This document shows, piece after piece, positions 1 through 12,162 of a stretch of DNA of 64,000 nucleotides. The DNA comes from Zantedeschia hybrid cultivar (Eukaryota; Streptophyta; Magnoliopsida; Alismatales; Araceae), in assembly GCA_030544215.1 (NCBI GenBank), contig JARZZO010000013.1:28441229-28505228 (forward strand), in the 5' to 3' direction. How positions within the stretch are numbered: position 1 is the stretch's first letter; each line of letters starts with the position of its first letter. The translations under genes were made by a program, and so were the position numbers. A model generated the notes under the pieces. The model ran no database searches. It had not been told where the DNA came from and saw nothing but the letters and a program-made list of their open reading frames with translations.

Positions 1-1239
1 ACATAAGTTGAATAAGAAATTGTGCGGATGCAATATGGAATATGTATATTATCAGATTTGATCATGCTTATTAGAACGTGATTCAGCATAATACATGTGA
101 GGCCATATTTTCTATCATTCTTTTGTTTGACTTATATATAGAATTGTTAATTCTCCATGTCATGATTTAGATATCATTAGCATTTCAATTATTGTATATG
201 TGTTTAGCCTATGGAGGGTATGATACCTATTGAGTTTTATACTCATAAAATTGCTAACTAAATTTTTAGGAGAATTAGTTAATGGGCGACTTTTCATTCA
301 GATTGTAAGGATTAGGTGATTTTTTGGAGTCATTGTTGTTTAGATGATTAGTTTCTGGTAAATTTCAATTTATTAATTAGTAGAGATGTATTACAAAGTA
401 TTTGAGTCAATGACGTAATAAAGACATCTTAGGTGAGTTTGAGAGCCACTTTATGATTATCATAAATAATTGTTTTGTATTAAACTTTATTATTGGACTT
501 TGTTTGGCTTATTATTTAGAATTCTTTAATGGATGGTATTATGGTTTATTACTTTGTGGATTTCATATTCTTAATTTCGATATTATGCTAAATTTTTATC
601 TATACCATCTCCGAATTTTGCTGAAAGTCAGATATGACTAGATATGTGATTTAGAGGCATTACAAGGAGAGTTTTGGGCCAACCTTGTAAGCATTCACAA
701 GGTAGGTCAGAACTTGTGGACAACAGGTGGAATCTTTTGCTGAGACCTTGTGAATGATTTGGGTGGGATATGAGACTCCCTGATTTTTTGTTGTTTACCA
801 AGACCTTTTGCTCAGGTGCTTTGGTATATGTGTAAGTGCTCGTTATGTTGTGGTTGAATGCATGCCCATTTGATATAAGTTTGATATATAAGATTTGTTC
901 TGATAGAAATAAGTAAATTAAAGAACTTGTTTTGACTCTTTTAAATTGAAAATATGTTTCAATTTGTAATCAGTCAAGAAAATAGATAATGAGTTTCTAA
1001 GTGTTTTCCTTAAGTTCCAGATCAATCAGACTTGATATAGTAATCTATTCAGATTTATCATGTAAATTAGTTTCTTTATGATCCGTTGGTTCGTCTAAGT
1101 AATTATATACTTTTGACCTCAGTTATTCAAGTGACATGTCAACTTATGCTTGCTTTAAATCTAGTTTATTAGTCCATATTTACTTTGAAATTCAATCTCT
1201 AATACTTAGGTAGATTGTTATAGGTTAATAGGGTTCTGG
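1..1239. other. AT-rich sequence with decayed LTR-like remnants
   Basis: No gene seen. Two stretches resemble parts of the Tekay-like solo LTR at 31,479-35,071. The segment near 745-860 (GGGTGGGATATGAGACTCCC and the following ACCAAGACC and TTATGTTGTGGTT) parallels 34,019-34,125. The segment near 207-270 (GCCTA, then TACTCATAAA) parallels 34,650-34,680. The two landmarks occur in the opposite order here, so this is probably the end of one old LTR followed by part of another. By-eye comparison only. Confidence 0.35.
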
Positions 1240-1690
1240 CTTTACTTGATCGACTAACTTTCTCAAGTAATCAATTAACTGGATCAAGATGCCATCTAAT
1301 CGATTAATTACTTTGAGTTAAGCCTATTTTTCTTTGTATTTGCCTACTTTTCCTTTATATAGATATTCGTTAAGTCCCTACTTAATCGATTATTTGGCTT
1401 CCTATCAATTAAGTGGTATGTATTGACTATGCCCTTTGATTAATTAGGTCGCTTGTACCAATTAAGTCTTTAAGTCACTCTACTTAATCGATTAGCTATC
1501 TTTGTAATCGACTAAGTCTCAGGACTTCGATTGACTACCTATATCAAATATTTTTATTATGTCCCTAAACTTCGATTAAGTAAGCCTGTGATCGATTAAA
1601 CCTACTAAGTTTAGTTATGTAGTTGATTCACTTGATCAGTTAACTAACCCACTAATCGATTAATCCACCTGTATGACCAATTAATGATTA
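1240..1690. repeat. Cluster of ATCGATTAA-type motifs
   Basis: About 450 bp in which variants of AATCGATTAA or CGATTAAGT recur every 20-50 bp without a fixed period. Similar clusters lie at 30,940-31,400 and 38,930-39,250, both next to Sirevirus-like LTR sequence. It is probably LTR-internal sequence of an old copia element. No coding potential. Confidence 0.4.
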
Positions 1691-1704
1691 TCTATTTGGT
1701 CTTT

Positions 1705-2365
1705 TGTAACATCCCTTTGATCCGGTTCAGTTATGCCGACTTACTTCGAATTAGCTAGCGCGCCACAGTAAGAACAACTCAAACATGTACTTACTCCAGA
1801 GTGAGCATACATATATATCTATAACACCATGAATCAACCATCATAACCACAAATTTATCTATTAATAACAAATAACGAATACTTGCCCAGAATCTCTAAA
1901 CATATTCCCATATTACATCAATTAAGTGGTAGTTCGATCTTCAAGCTCTAAATCTCCTAGTCCCATAGCTTAACCTTTACTTCTCTTTATCTGAAAAATG
2001 TTAGGGAACAAGAATAAGTCTCATCCGACTTAGCAAGCACATGATACCCCTACATGGCTTATCATATATGTAAAAGTAAAAAGAGAATATGATAATACCC
2101 TATACTAATGTCATGAAAGAATATAACATAATAAGCTTCAGCTAACATAGGGATCATGGCAATACATGGCATGGTCAAAATATCATGGCGTAGCATGGCA
2201 TGGCATGGATATAAACATAAAGATCATGGCATGGCATTATGTCGTGGCTTGACTTGATCATGGCATAGTTTGGCTTGATCATCGCATAGCATCATAGCAT
2301 GGCAACATAGTGTGGCATCATAGTATGGAGTGAGTATCATAAAGATCATGACATAACATGGCATG

Positions 2366-2403
<38 letters not shown>

Positions 2404-3695
2404 GCATAGGCGTAACATGAATCTTATCACTTGTTTAACGAACATACATCCAAATCACAACATGAGGAGGTTGACATGACATGCAGCCAGCGGTAAGGTA
2501 AATATCCACTGGCGTTTCCACTGCGCAGCAGAGAGAGTTACCCGTCCCACCTGGACCGGAAGAACCGTACCCAGGATGTACCTGTTTGCCTTAGTTGCGT
2601 CTTTTAAATTATGTCCGCCTCACAAGGATGCTTGTATGATTTGGACGCATGGACTCCTAAAGTGGCACTGTCCATAAGCATGTTCGATTTTAACATGGGA
2701 GACTTATAGCATGTAACCGGATAGACAAAGGATTCTAGAGGTGGCCCCCACAAGTTCAAGGGGTAGCTCCACGCTATGGTGGCTCTACTTCTACGGGTAG
2801 CCCTTTCCATAGGTAGCCCTTTCCTCTCATCACAACCTACGTGGCACTTAGTTCCCAAGCTACCGGTTGGTTAATCATCTTAACATATACATGAGAGACT
2901 TATAGCATGGGATTTAGGCATAGGTTGGGAGTCTATTTAGGTTCTTATGTCATTTCGGCAGCATAACAGTTTAGTAGCATCTATTTGAATTTGTAGGAAA
3001 ATACATATTTGAAAACAGACCATTTACGATAGAAAAATAACTATGGAGAAAGAACTATATACTTGCCTTTAACCACAAGCTCTCTTGGACATGGCGGGAA
3101 CCTCTTCGCGCTGCCCTCCAAGCCTCCTCTCGCGTACGAAGAACCCTGCAAGCAGCTCCTGTTCCCGCTCTAAATCTTTCTTTCTTCCTCTTTTCTCTTT
3201 TTCTCTCTCTCTTTCTTTCTACCTCCCTCTCTCACTTTCTCTCCCACTCTCTCTCTCTCTCTCTAAAACATAGGCAAGGAGGGAGGAGAAGAGATGGGAA
3301 GATGGGAGGGGCTACCCCCCTATTTATAGGGGTGGTCTTAGCTTAAGATGGGGACAAGTGTCCCTTTTAAGATTTCTTGGATTTGGGACATGGGTCCCAA
3401 AGGGATAAGCATTGCTTGGATGGTGACAAGTGGCATGGTGAGGTGGCATGGTTTCTTGGGGGCCAAGAAATCTTACCATTATCTTTAGTGACATTTGTTT
3501 CTTTTTTTTTTTTGAGTTTGGAACCTTTAGTTTAAGTAATGCAATCGTGGATTCTAGTATTGTCTATGTAAATTGTTTGGATTATTTGATAGTAATATTG
3601 GCTTTTCCTTTCTTTCAGTTGATTATGTTTCCTCTCATAATATTAGTCTTTTACTGGATCTTGAATCAGATAGTGAATTGTATAGGGGCATGACA
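1705..3695 (-). mobile_element. Probable Tekay/Del-like LTR (minus strand)
   Basis: Read on the minus strand, the segment starts TGTCATGCCCC and ends GGGATGTTACA. Such termini are common in LTRs of plant Tekay/Del-type gypsy elements, and the length of about 2.0 kb fits. It holds a degenerate CATGGCAT-type short repeat (about 2,155-2,360), an (AT)n run and a CT-rich tract (3,160-3,265). I see no matching 5-bp TSD (TCTTT before, ATGTG after), so it may be a decayed or rearranged LTR. No internal region is attached. Confidence 0.4.
2371..2399. repeat. (AT)n microsatellite
   Basis: About 14 uninterrupted AT units inside the putative minus-strand LTR. Confidence 0.9.
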
Positions 3696-3783
3696 ATGTG
3701 AGTCTCCTCTTTAGTGTCCACCTCATATTCATAGGCGAGGTCCCCTTGTTAAAGATCGAAGACCCAAACCTTGCGCTACTGTT

Positions 3784-3956
3784 TGACTGTGGGTTATCCC
3801 GCGGTTATCCTCGTTTTGCTCACTTTTAGCCCGAAAAGTGATTTGATTGTGGGATTAACCTATCTGGGCTCAGTGTGTTAAATATGGGTTAAGCCGATTT
3901 TAGCCCGGCCAACCTCTTCTACCTTAGGAGTGGGATAAGAGGATAACCCACGATCA
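3784..3956. repeat. MITE-like inverted repeat
   Basis: Arms TGACTGTGGGTTATCC (3,784-3,799) and GGATAACCCACGATCA (3,941-3,956) are near-perfect reverse complements about 140 bp apart. This could be a small MITE or a fragment of one. A loosely similar GTTTGATTTCC segment occurs on the minus strand at about 16,530-16,550, just right of the gypsy element, so a larger MITE may have been split by that insertion. No TSD was established. Confidence 0.4.
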
Positions 3957-3959
3957 CGT

Positions 3960-4640
3960 TTTGATAAAATGGGCACTTTAATGTTAATTAATAATAATAA
4001 TGATTAATGTTATTATTCTTATCAATAAATGTTAATAAATATTATTAATATTAATAAACATTAACTAATATTAATATTTTTTTTATAAATGTTATTATTA
4101 ATAATAAATATTATTAATATTAATTAGTACTATTTTGATTATATTAAACATTAATCATAGTTAATTATTAATATAAATTTTATTATGCTCCATTTAAATA
4201 TTATGAAATATTAATAGATGTTAAGCAATAAATGTTAATTGTTAATAATAATATTAATAAATATTATTAGTAACTATTAATAAATGTTAGTTCATATTAT
4301 TAGCATTAATACTAAGAAATGTTAATTAATATTGATAATATTAATAAATATTAGTATGATTGAAAAATATTATTTGATATTGTTTTGATTACCTAATATT
4401 AATTAACATTAATAATTATTAATTATTAAGATAAGTTTTATTATGCTCCATTTACTAATAAAAAAATTGAATAATAATTAACGTTAATCATAGTTTATTA
4501 TTAATTTAAATATTAATTAATATTATTTGAATATATAAAGCACACTTGATAATTATGTGGAGAGATAATGATGAAATTTATATACCTTTTATTTTTAGTA
4601 ATGAAATTTATTTATATAAATTATTTAAATAGAGATTCTA
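3960..4640. other. AT-rich low-complexity block
   Basis: About 680 bp dominated by TAATATTAAT and AATAAATATT variants. No ORF, RNA or transposon end is recognisable. Confidence 0.7.
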
Positions 4641-4693
4641 TGTACCTATCCTAGGCTAACTTCCACTTTAAAACAAGAACTACTTATCTCTGG

Positions 4694-5609
4694 TGATGAG
4701 GCAGAATCCGATTCGTCCCATTGAAACAAGCCCAAACCCCGTTTAGCCCAGCAGCAGCAGTACAAGGCCTTCAGAGAGCCTTCGGCCCATCAGCGGCCCA
4801 ACAGCCCTCGGCCCATTAGCGGCACCGTCGCTCCCGGCCTAACAGGCTTTAGCCCGTCAGCGGCCCATCAGTCTACGGCCCGGGAACAGCACGGCAGCCC
4901 TAAGCCCAGCAGGCTTCGGCCCATCAGCGGCCCAACCCCCTTCGGCCCGATAGCCGAGTCTGGCCCACTCCGGTGGAGGACTAGGCACTATGGCGGTTTA
5001 CCAGTAAGCCCGCACATAGTCCTATATCGGCTACCACCGTTAACCATCCTCTATCCTCTGCTATAAATACACCGCTATTTATTGCCAAAGGTAGGCTCTC
5101 TTATGCCTCCGAGACCCTCAAGGACTACAGTCCAAATAGCATTAAAGCTACTCTTTGCCTTCTGAATCGAATCATCTTCAGGAGCTAACTTGACCGTCGG
5201 AGGGGGTTCCTTAGGGCCGAAGCCCGGGACTCATGCTGACCGGTTTTCTTCTTCTTTCCCTCCTGCAGGGGCTCGGTTTGAATCTTCGCCGACCTTCCCG
5301 AGTCGGTCTCGGCCGCCGACCTCGGACTCCTCTCCCTGGTCTCGACGCCGTGCGCCGGCTGCCCCACAATCGGAGGAGACTCGGTTTCGCGCCGCCCCTT
5401 CGTCTACCGAAGGAGCTTCGGCCCCGACTTCCCGAAGACAAGCCAGCCCCCGACCGAGCGGCTCTCGGCCTCGGACCTTCGGCTTTGCCTCTGCCTCCTT
5501 CGCGTCCGGATCCCTGTCGGGCCTCTAAAACACCGATCCGACCTAGCTCCGGATCCATTTCTTCGGATTCCAGCTTCGGAATCCGGTCGTGATAGCTTCG
5601 ACTACATCA
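4694..5609 (+). repeat. 5' LTR of the Tat element (916 bp)
   Basis: Starts TGATGAGGCAG and ends GACTACATCA, directly before the PBS. A TATAAATA box lies at 5,062-5,069, so transcription probably starts near 5,095. GC-rich, with repeated CAGCGGCCCA-type phrases in its first 250 bp. Open frames across the second half are LTR sequence and occur in both LTRs, so I do not call them genes. Confidence 0.95.
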
Positions 5610-5611
5610 CG

Positions 5612-5629
5612 TGGCGCCATCTGTGGGAA
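5612..5629 (+). promoter_or_regulatory. Primer binding site
   Basis: TGGCGCCATCTGTGGGAA lies two bases after the LTR end. It is the usual kind of tRNA-complementary site in plant Tat elements, where reverse transcription of the minus strand would begin. The same site, decayed, follows the LTR at 46,522. Confidence 0.85.
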
Positions 5630-5644
5630 GCCAACAAACAAGTC

Positions 5645-7237
5645 ATGTCTCAGCGACCTGTGACCCGACGATCCGGACAAAGCGAAGCAGAGGCACGGGA
5701 AGCCTCGGCGCAGATGCTGCCTTCCGAAGGTGCCCCTTCTGCCCCGCCGAGTATGCCTCTGCCAGTCATACCGGAGTCCTTCGCTGCGGAAGACCGAGTG
5801 GGGATGCTCCAACAGCAAATGGCCACGCTAGCAGCTGCCGTCACCTCCCTAGCGCCTCTTCAGGAGATGGTATCCGCCATCGCCCAGCGCGTAGGGCTGA
5901 TGGGACAGTTTCCTCAGCAGGCGCCGCTCCCCCCACTCTACCCAGTGCAAGATGCCCGGTTTCGGCCGACGCCTACGCCGGTTTCCCCCGACGAAACCGC
6001 TACGGCGCATAGCGAGCCCTCGGCGCTGCCTGCCCGAGCTCCTCGCGCTGACCGCCTGACGGAGCAGGGCTATGCTTCGTCGGAATTCCGCCCGGCCCGG
6101 ACCGGAGGGCAATCAGTCGCCACCTCGACCGCCCCAGACCTGGACCGGTGGCTGACGGCAATGCGCAAGGAAATACAACAGATGGTGTCTCGGCCATACG
6201 GGGCACCTCTTGCCAGCAACATCCTGGAGCAGACCCCGTTCACGGCGGAGCTCCTGGCTACCGAGGTGCCTCCCAATTTCAAGCTGCCGAAGGGCCCTCT
6301 CTACGACGGAATGATAGATCCGGTCTGTCATTTCCAGAGATTCAACGCGTACCTCTTGGTCCGAGGGGTCGCCGAGGTAGTCCGCTGCCGACTTTTCCCC
6401 CTCACCTTTGAGAAGACCGCCCTCACCTGGTTCGAGACGCTGGCCCCCAACTCCATCCACTCCCTAGTCCAGTTGGGCCAGTTGTTTATCGACCAGTTTT
6501 ATGATGCCACCCGGCAGTGCAAAACCTCCGCCAGCTTGCTGGCCATCCGGCAAGGCCCCACCGAAACTCTCCAGGAATACTTCACCAAGTTCCGGACTGA
6601 GGCCGCCCAAATCCCGAACCTCGACAGCTCGATCGCGGTCTCGGCCGTGATCAGCGGGTGTCGGGACGAAGGGCTCCTCGGCTCCATCGGGAAACGCCAT
6701 CCCCCTACCTTCCAGGACCTCGTGGCCTAGGCCCATAAATACATCAACCGGGAGGCCCTGATGATGTCTAGAGGTAAAGGCGTGGCCGAAGTAGCCTCGG
6801 CGCCTGCCCCCCAGGTGGTCCGACCTCGGCCAGAAGACCAAGAGCCCTCCCGAAAGCGATATCGCCGGGAGGACTGGGACAGGGAGAGGCGACGGGACCC
6901 GCAACCGCAGTACCTACCCTTACCTGCTCCCACTTCCCGAATGCTCATGGAGGTGAAGGGCATGATCCGGCGACCAGATCGCATCAAGACGGATCCTCGC
7001 CGAAGGGACCCCGGCAAATACTGTGAGTATCATCGGGAGATCGGCCACACGACGGATGAGTGCCGGCAGCTCCGAGAGGAAATTGACCGCCTCATCCGGG
7101 AGGGAAGACTGCCACAGTACCGACGAGAGCAGCCCCCCCCCCACAGCGAAACCGGGACGTCCCTACGACGCCCAGGCAGCAACAACCCCCGGTGGCAGAA
7201 GCCGCTCCTCCGCCAAAGGTCACCTCGGCCCCGGTAG
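5645..7237 (+). pseudogene. gag: gag of the Tat element, interrupted by stop codons
   Basis: Encodes the capsid/nucleocapsid polyprotein that packages element RNA. Start chosen at ATG 5,645 (MSQRPVTRR), 16 bp after the PBS. The retrotransposon gag domain lies around residues 200-350 (phrases LYDGMIDPVCHFQRF and LTWFETLAPNSI). A TAG at 6,728-6,730 breaks the frame, which continues to a zinc-knuckle-like motif at about 7,020-7,065 (CEYHREIGHTTDECRQL) and ends at TAG 7,235. That stop sits where a frame change into pol is expected. The start is intact and only the stops disable it. Family assignment is secure; exact domain borders are approximate. Confidence 0.9.
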
Positions 7238-10200
7238 AAGCATCCCATCAAAGACCCAGTTCTGGGTCTATCATGATGATATCCGGAGGGCTGGGGGAAG
7301 GATCAAGGCCACGGCAGCGCAGCTCTGCCACTATAGCAGCGATTGACGTCGAGCCGAAGCGGCCTCGCCAAGAAGATATTACCTTCGGCTCTGAGGACCT
7401 GACTGATATTCAGGTCCCTCACGACGACGCCCTCGTCATAAACGCTGTAATAAATAGCTATGATGTACATCGAATTTTTGTCGATAATGGAAGCGCCCCA
7501 AATGTCTTATTTTACGATTGTTTTGAAAAAATGGGATTGAGTGAGGCTAATATGAAGCCTCACCGGGGCCCCCTCTTCGGTTTTAACGGCTCGCCCTGTC
7601 GAGTAGAGGGCATTATCCGACTCCCTGTAACCTTAGGCTCTGCCCCTCGGCAACTAACCGTTGAAACGGACTTTGCCGTTATAAAAGTCGATTCGGCCTA
7701 CAACGCCATCTTCGGCCGAAGGCTAATCGGCGGGGTCGGAGCTGTGCCTTCGTCTTTCCATCAAAAGCTGAAGTTTCATACCAGCCATGGAATAGGCGAG
7801 GCCAGAGGAAATCAAGAAGCAGCCCGGCAGTGCTATATGATTTCGGTCAAAGGGAAGGCTGCAGCCGAAACCCTGGTGATCGAGTTATCAGCCGAGGCAT
7901 CTCCGGGAGAAGCACTCCTCGCCATTCCGATTCCGGGAGGCGAAGGACGAATCCTGATGATAAGCTCCGGCCTAGAGAAGACCGAAGCAGAGAAGCTCAC
8001 CGAGTTCTTGAAAAAGAATCTCGACGTTTTCGCCTGGTCTCTGGCGGACATGCCCGGGGTTGACCTGGAGGTAGCAGAGCACCGACTCCATACCGATCCC
8101 GACTAGCCCCCGGTAAAGCAGAAGCGGCGCACCTTCAACTAGGAAATGAGAGCCGCCATCCAAGCCGAAGTCCAGAAGGGGCTGGACGCCGGACACCTCC
8201 GAGAGGTGCATCATCCGGACTGGATCGCCAATGTGGTGATGGTGCCAAAGAAGGATGGCAAGTGGCGAATGTGCGTGGACTTCACCAACCTCAACAAGGC
8301 CTGTCCGATGGATAGCTTCCCGCTGCCTCGGATAGACCAGGTGGTGGACGCGACCTACGGCCACGAGCTCTTAAGCTTCCTTGACGCCTATTCAGGCTAT
8401 CACCAGATCCGGATGCATCCGGATGATGAGAGCAAAACCAGCTTCACGACCGACCTGGGTCTATACTGCTATATCCGGATGCCCTTCGGTCTGAAGAACG
8501 CCGGCGCGACATATCAGCGCCTTGTCAATAAGGTGTTCGCCCCGCAGCTCGGCCGAAACATGGAAGTCTATATAGACGACATGTTGGTCAAGAGCCGCGT
8601 TGCTGCAGAGCATTTGGCCGATTTGGCCGAGACATTCTCCGCCTTGAGGCGGTACAAGATGAAGCTGAATCCGGCCAAGTGCGCCTTCGGGGTAGCCTCC
8701 GAGAAATTCCTCGGCTACATGGTCACTCACCGAGGGGTGGAAGCTAACCCCGAGAAGGTTTCGGCCATCATGCAAATGCGCCCCCCGGCAAACCTCCGAG
8801 AGGTGCAGAAGCTGAATGGGAGGATTGCTGCCCTGAGCCGCTTCATGTCAAGGGCGGCAGATTACTGTTTCCCCTTCTTCAAGCTACTGAAGAAGGCCAA
8901 TTGCTTCGAATGGACGGATGAGTGCCAGACAGCCTTCAACCAGCTGAAGGCCTACCTCTCCAAAGTCCCCATTCTGTCCAAGCTGGTCCCCGGGGAGCCT
9001 CTGAGCCTGTACCTCGCGGTCTCCGAGACGGCTCTCAGCGCCGTCCTCGTCCGAGAGCAAGAGGGCGTTCAGAAGCCAGTTTATTATACCAGCCGAGCCC
9101 TTCAAGGAGCAGAACTCCGGTATCTCGCCCTGGAGAAGTTGGCTTTGGCCCTTGTCTCGTCCGCGAGGAGGCTCCGGCCTTATTTTCTTGCTCATTCAGT
9201 AAAGGTTCTCACCGACCAGCCCCTGAGGCAGGTTCTCTCCCGGCCGGAGGTGTCCGGTAGGCTGGCGAAATGGGCCATTGAGCTAGGAGAGTTCGACATC
9301 TCCTACGCACCTCGAGTGGCAATAAAAGCCCAGGCATTGGCGGACTTCATCGCCGAACTCACCCCCGGCGCTTCCTCGGCACTTCAGCCGAAGGCCGACG
9401 CGCCCGAAGCCGAAGAAACTTCGGCTCCTACGCCAGCAGACGAATGGCAACTCTTTGTAGACGGCTCCGCGTGCTCTACGGGCAGCGGCGCAGGGTGGAT
9501 CCTGACATTGCCCGAAGGAGTCGTCACGGAGTACGCCTTGCGTTTCTCCTTCCCAGCAACTAACAACGCCGCCGAGTACGAAGCTCTCATTTCTGGCCTC
9601 CGGGCCGCGAAGAAGCTCGGCTCCCGGAACCTGAAAGCCTTCAGCGATTCTCAGCTGATCGCTAGCCATATTTCCGGGGAATATGAGGCTCGGGATGCAA
9701 TAATGGCATCTTATCTCCAGGTAACTCGCAAGATTCTCGCTCAATTCGATTCTTATGAAATCGTGAGGATCCCGAGAGCCGAGAATGCCCGAGCTGATGC
9801 ACTTTCCCGGCTGGCGTCGACTCAAGACGGGGGAGGAGGCCGAATGATCCTAGTGGAGGAACTCGCCGAACCAAGCCTCGGGGAGCCTGAAGCCATGCAA
9901 ATCACTGAGGTCGAAGCCGAGACATGGATGACTCCCCTCGTCGCTTTTCTCCTCCGAGGAGAAGTCCCGCTAGACTCCAGGGAGGCGAAGCACATTCGGC
10001 AACGCTCATCCCATTTCCTCCTTCTGGACGGACTGCTATACAAGAAGTCCTTCGGCCGACCATTGCTGCGGTGCCTCGGCCCGACCGAAGCCGACTACGC
10101 CATGAGAGAAGTACATGAAGGAGTATGCGGAGCGCATGCGGGGGGAAGGGCCCTGGCTCACAAGCTTCTAAGGCAAGGTTACTGGTGGCCGACGCTCCGA

Positions 10201-11160
10201 GAGGACGCTTTAGCCCTCGTACAGCGCTGTGACCAGTGCCAGAGGTTTAGCTCCCTCATCCACCAGGCAGCCACCCTTCTGACCCCCTTATCCGACCCCT
10301 GGCCTTTCGCTCAATGGGGAATCGACCTCCTGGGGCCTTTTCCCATCGCCACCGGCCAAAGAAAATTCCTCATCGTGGCAGTAGATTATTTTACTAAGTG
10401 GGTAGAAGCCGAACCCCTCGCGTCAATAACCGATAGCAATGCTTGGAACTTCGTATGGAAGTCCATCATCTGCCGGTTCGGCATCCCCCGGGCCATCATT
10501 TCGGATAATGGAAAGCAGTTCGACAGCCGACGGTTCAGCGACAACTGCGCCGGCTTCGGCATTCTCCACAAATTCACTTCGGTAGCCCACCCTCGGGCAA
10601 ACGGCCAGGTTGAAGTTACCAACTGAAGCCTGCTGCAGGGATTGAAAACCCGCCTCGGCGAAGCCAAAGGCCGATGGGTAGAGGAGCTGCCAAGTGTTTT
10701 GTGGGCCTATCGGACGACGAGCCGAACTTCTACCGGCGAAACTCCATTTCGCATGGCTTATGGGATAGAGGCCGTTATTCCAGTAGAAATCGGCCTCCCC
10801 TCTCCCAGGGTCATGGCTTACAATCCGGAGGCCAACGAAGAAGGCTTGAAAGATCATCTGGACCTCATTGAGGAGACCCGAGACAGGGCTTGTATCCGGT
10901 TGGCAGCTCATCAGCAACGCATGGCCAAGTACCACAACACTCGAGTGAAGCCCCGAAGCTTTGAAATCGGGAGCCTCGTGTTGAGGAATGCTCATGCTTC
11001 CAAACCGGCCGAAGCCTCAGGCAAGCTTGCCCCCAACTGGGAGGGGCCTTATCGGGTCAAAGAAGTAATCAGACGAGGGGCCTATCGGCTGGAGACCCTT
11101 TCGGGCCAACCTCTCCCTCGCACCTGGAATGTAGAGCGCCTTCGGCGTTATTTTATGTAA
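7192..11160 (+). pseudogene. pol: pol of the Tat element: protease, RT, RNase H, second RNase H, integrase
   Basis: One reading frame overlaps the end of gag by 46 bp and runs to TAA 11,158-11,160. Protease: VDNGSAPNVLF near 7,480, where the usual catalytic motif D-T/S/G-G-A/S reads D-N-G-S. Reverse transcriptase: MPFGLKNAGATYQ near 8,480 and the catalytic YIDDM at 8,569-8,583. RNase H of the RT unit: about 8,950-9,350. Second RNase H: FVDGSACSTGSGAGW near 9,455 with SDSQL near 9,650. Integrase: a zinc-binding CDQC near 10,230, then catalytic D 10,324, D 10,504 and E 10,612 (35 residues between the second D and E). Stop codons TAG 8,104, TAG 8,140 and TGA 10,624 break it, and no frameshift is needed. 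All catalytic residues of RT and integrase are present. Confidence 0.95.
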
Positions 11161-11221
11161 ATTGCTTTTCCCGGACTTCCAGCCGGAAGGTATGAATAAA
11201 GGTCCCTTCTTCAGGAAGCAT

Positions 11222-11866
11222 GATATTTTCTCTAAGTCCGTGTAAACCGTACCGGGAGTGGCTTCGGCCATGCAAACCGTATCGGGAGCGGCATGGTATT
11301 CTAAGTCCGTGTAAACCGTACCGGGAGTGGCTTCGGCCATGTAAACTGTATCGAGAGCGGCATGGTATTCTAAGTCCGTGTAAACCGTACCGGGAGTGGC
11401 TTCGGCCATGCAAACCGTATCGGGAGCGGCATGGTATTCTAAGTCCGTGTAAACCGTACCGGGAGTGGCTTCGGCCATGCAAACCGTATCGGGAGCGGCA
11501 TGGTATTCTAAGTCCGTGTAAACCGTACCGGGAGTGGCTTCGGCCATGCAAACCGTATCGGGAGCGGCATGATATTTTCTCTAAGTCCGTGTAAACCGTA
11601 CCGGGAGTGGCTTCGGCCATGCAAACCGTATCGGGAGCGGCATGATATTTTCTCTAAGTCCGTGTAAACCGTACCGGGAGTGGCTTCGGCCATGCAAACC
11701 GTATCGGGAGCGGCATGATATTTTCTAAGTCCGTGTAAACCGTACCGGGAGTGGCTTCGGCCATGCAAACCGTATCGGGAGCGGCATGATATTTTCTCTA
11801 AGTCCGTATAAACTGTACCGGGAGTGGCTTCGGCCATGCAAACCGTATCAGGAGCGGCAGGATGTC
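11222..11866 (+). repeat. Tandem repeat, nine units of 69-73 bp
   Basis: Units begin CTAAGTCCGTGTAAACC at 11,232, 11,301, 11,370, 11,439, 11,508, 11,581, 11,654, 11,725 and 11,798. Periods are 69, 69, 69, 69, 73, 73, 71 and 73 bp. The length classes come from a TGATATTTTCT insert between units. Each unit holds two half-copies, AAACCGTACCGGGAGTGG and AAACCGTATCGGGAGCGG, so it arose from a roughly 34-bp ancestor. It lies directly after pol, between the sense genes and the antisense gene. Open frames across it on both strands are by-products of the periodicity. Confidence 0.95.
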
Positions 11867-12162
11867 CCTTCGGATCATATGAACCACGTTAGTGAAGGCC
11901 CCGGCCGTATATACTATATGTGGCGATATTCTGTTAACTTCCTATCCGAACCTACATCGGGTCTCGGCCTTGCAAACTATAGCATACAACGACAGGATCT
12001 CGGATTTCTGAAAAGCCAGATTCGGTCGATCATGCACAAAACATCAAGGTAAAGCCAAAAACACTTCCTGTATTCACAAAAAAGGGAAGTACAAAACCGG
12101 CCATCCACCTGGCCGCAGGCTTACAGTAGAAGAAAAACAAAAAACCGGGGCAGGCCCCCGTA
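11867..12162. other. Spacer between tandem repeats and antisense gene
   Basis: About 300 bp with no ORF. It would be the 3' untranslated region of the antisense gene on the minus strand. No clear canonical polyadenylation signal was identified. Confidence 0.5.

Noticed and set aside
1705..3695. Solo LTR with target duplication
   Set aside because: The ends look right, but flanking pentamers TCTTT and ATGTG do not match, so I kept it only as a probable LTR.
5185..5592. Four overlapping open frames of 60-119 codons on both strands
   Set aside because: GC-rich LTR sequence with few stops, duplicated in the 3' LTR at 16,028-16,435.
8146..11160. Integrated plant pararetrovirus (caulimovirid)
   Set aside because: A full integrase with D-D-35-E follows the RNase H, and LTRs with a target duplication flank the element, so it is an LTR retrotransposon.
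11017..11837. Several open frames with repeated peptides (MAEATPGTVYTDLEYHA and others) on both strands
   Set aside because: They are produced by the 69-73 bp tandem repeat. The same periodic peptides appear in several frames, so they are not genes.
11222..11866. CRISPR-like array
   Set aside because: The repeats are contiguous with no unique spacers, and the sequence is plant nuclear DNA.
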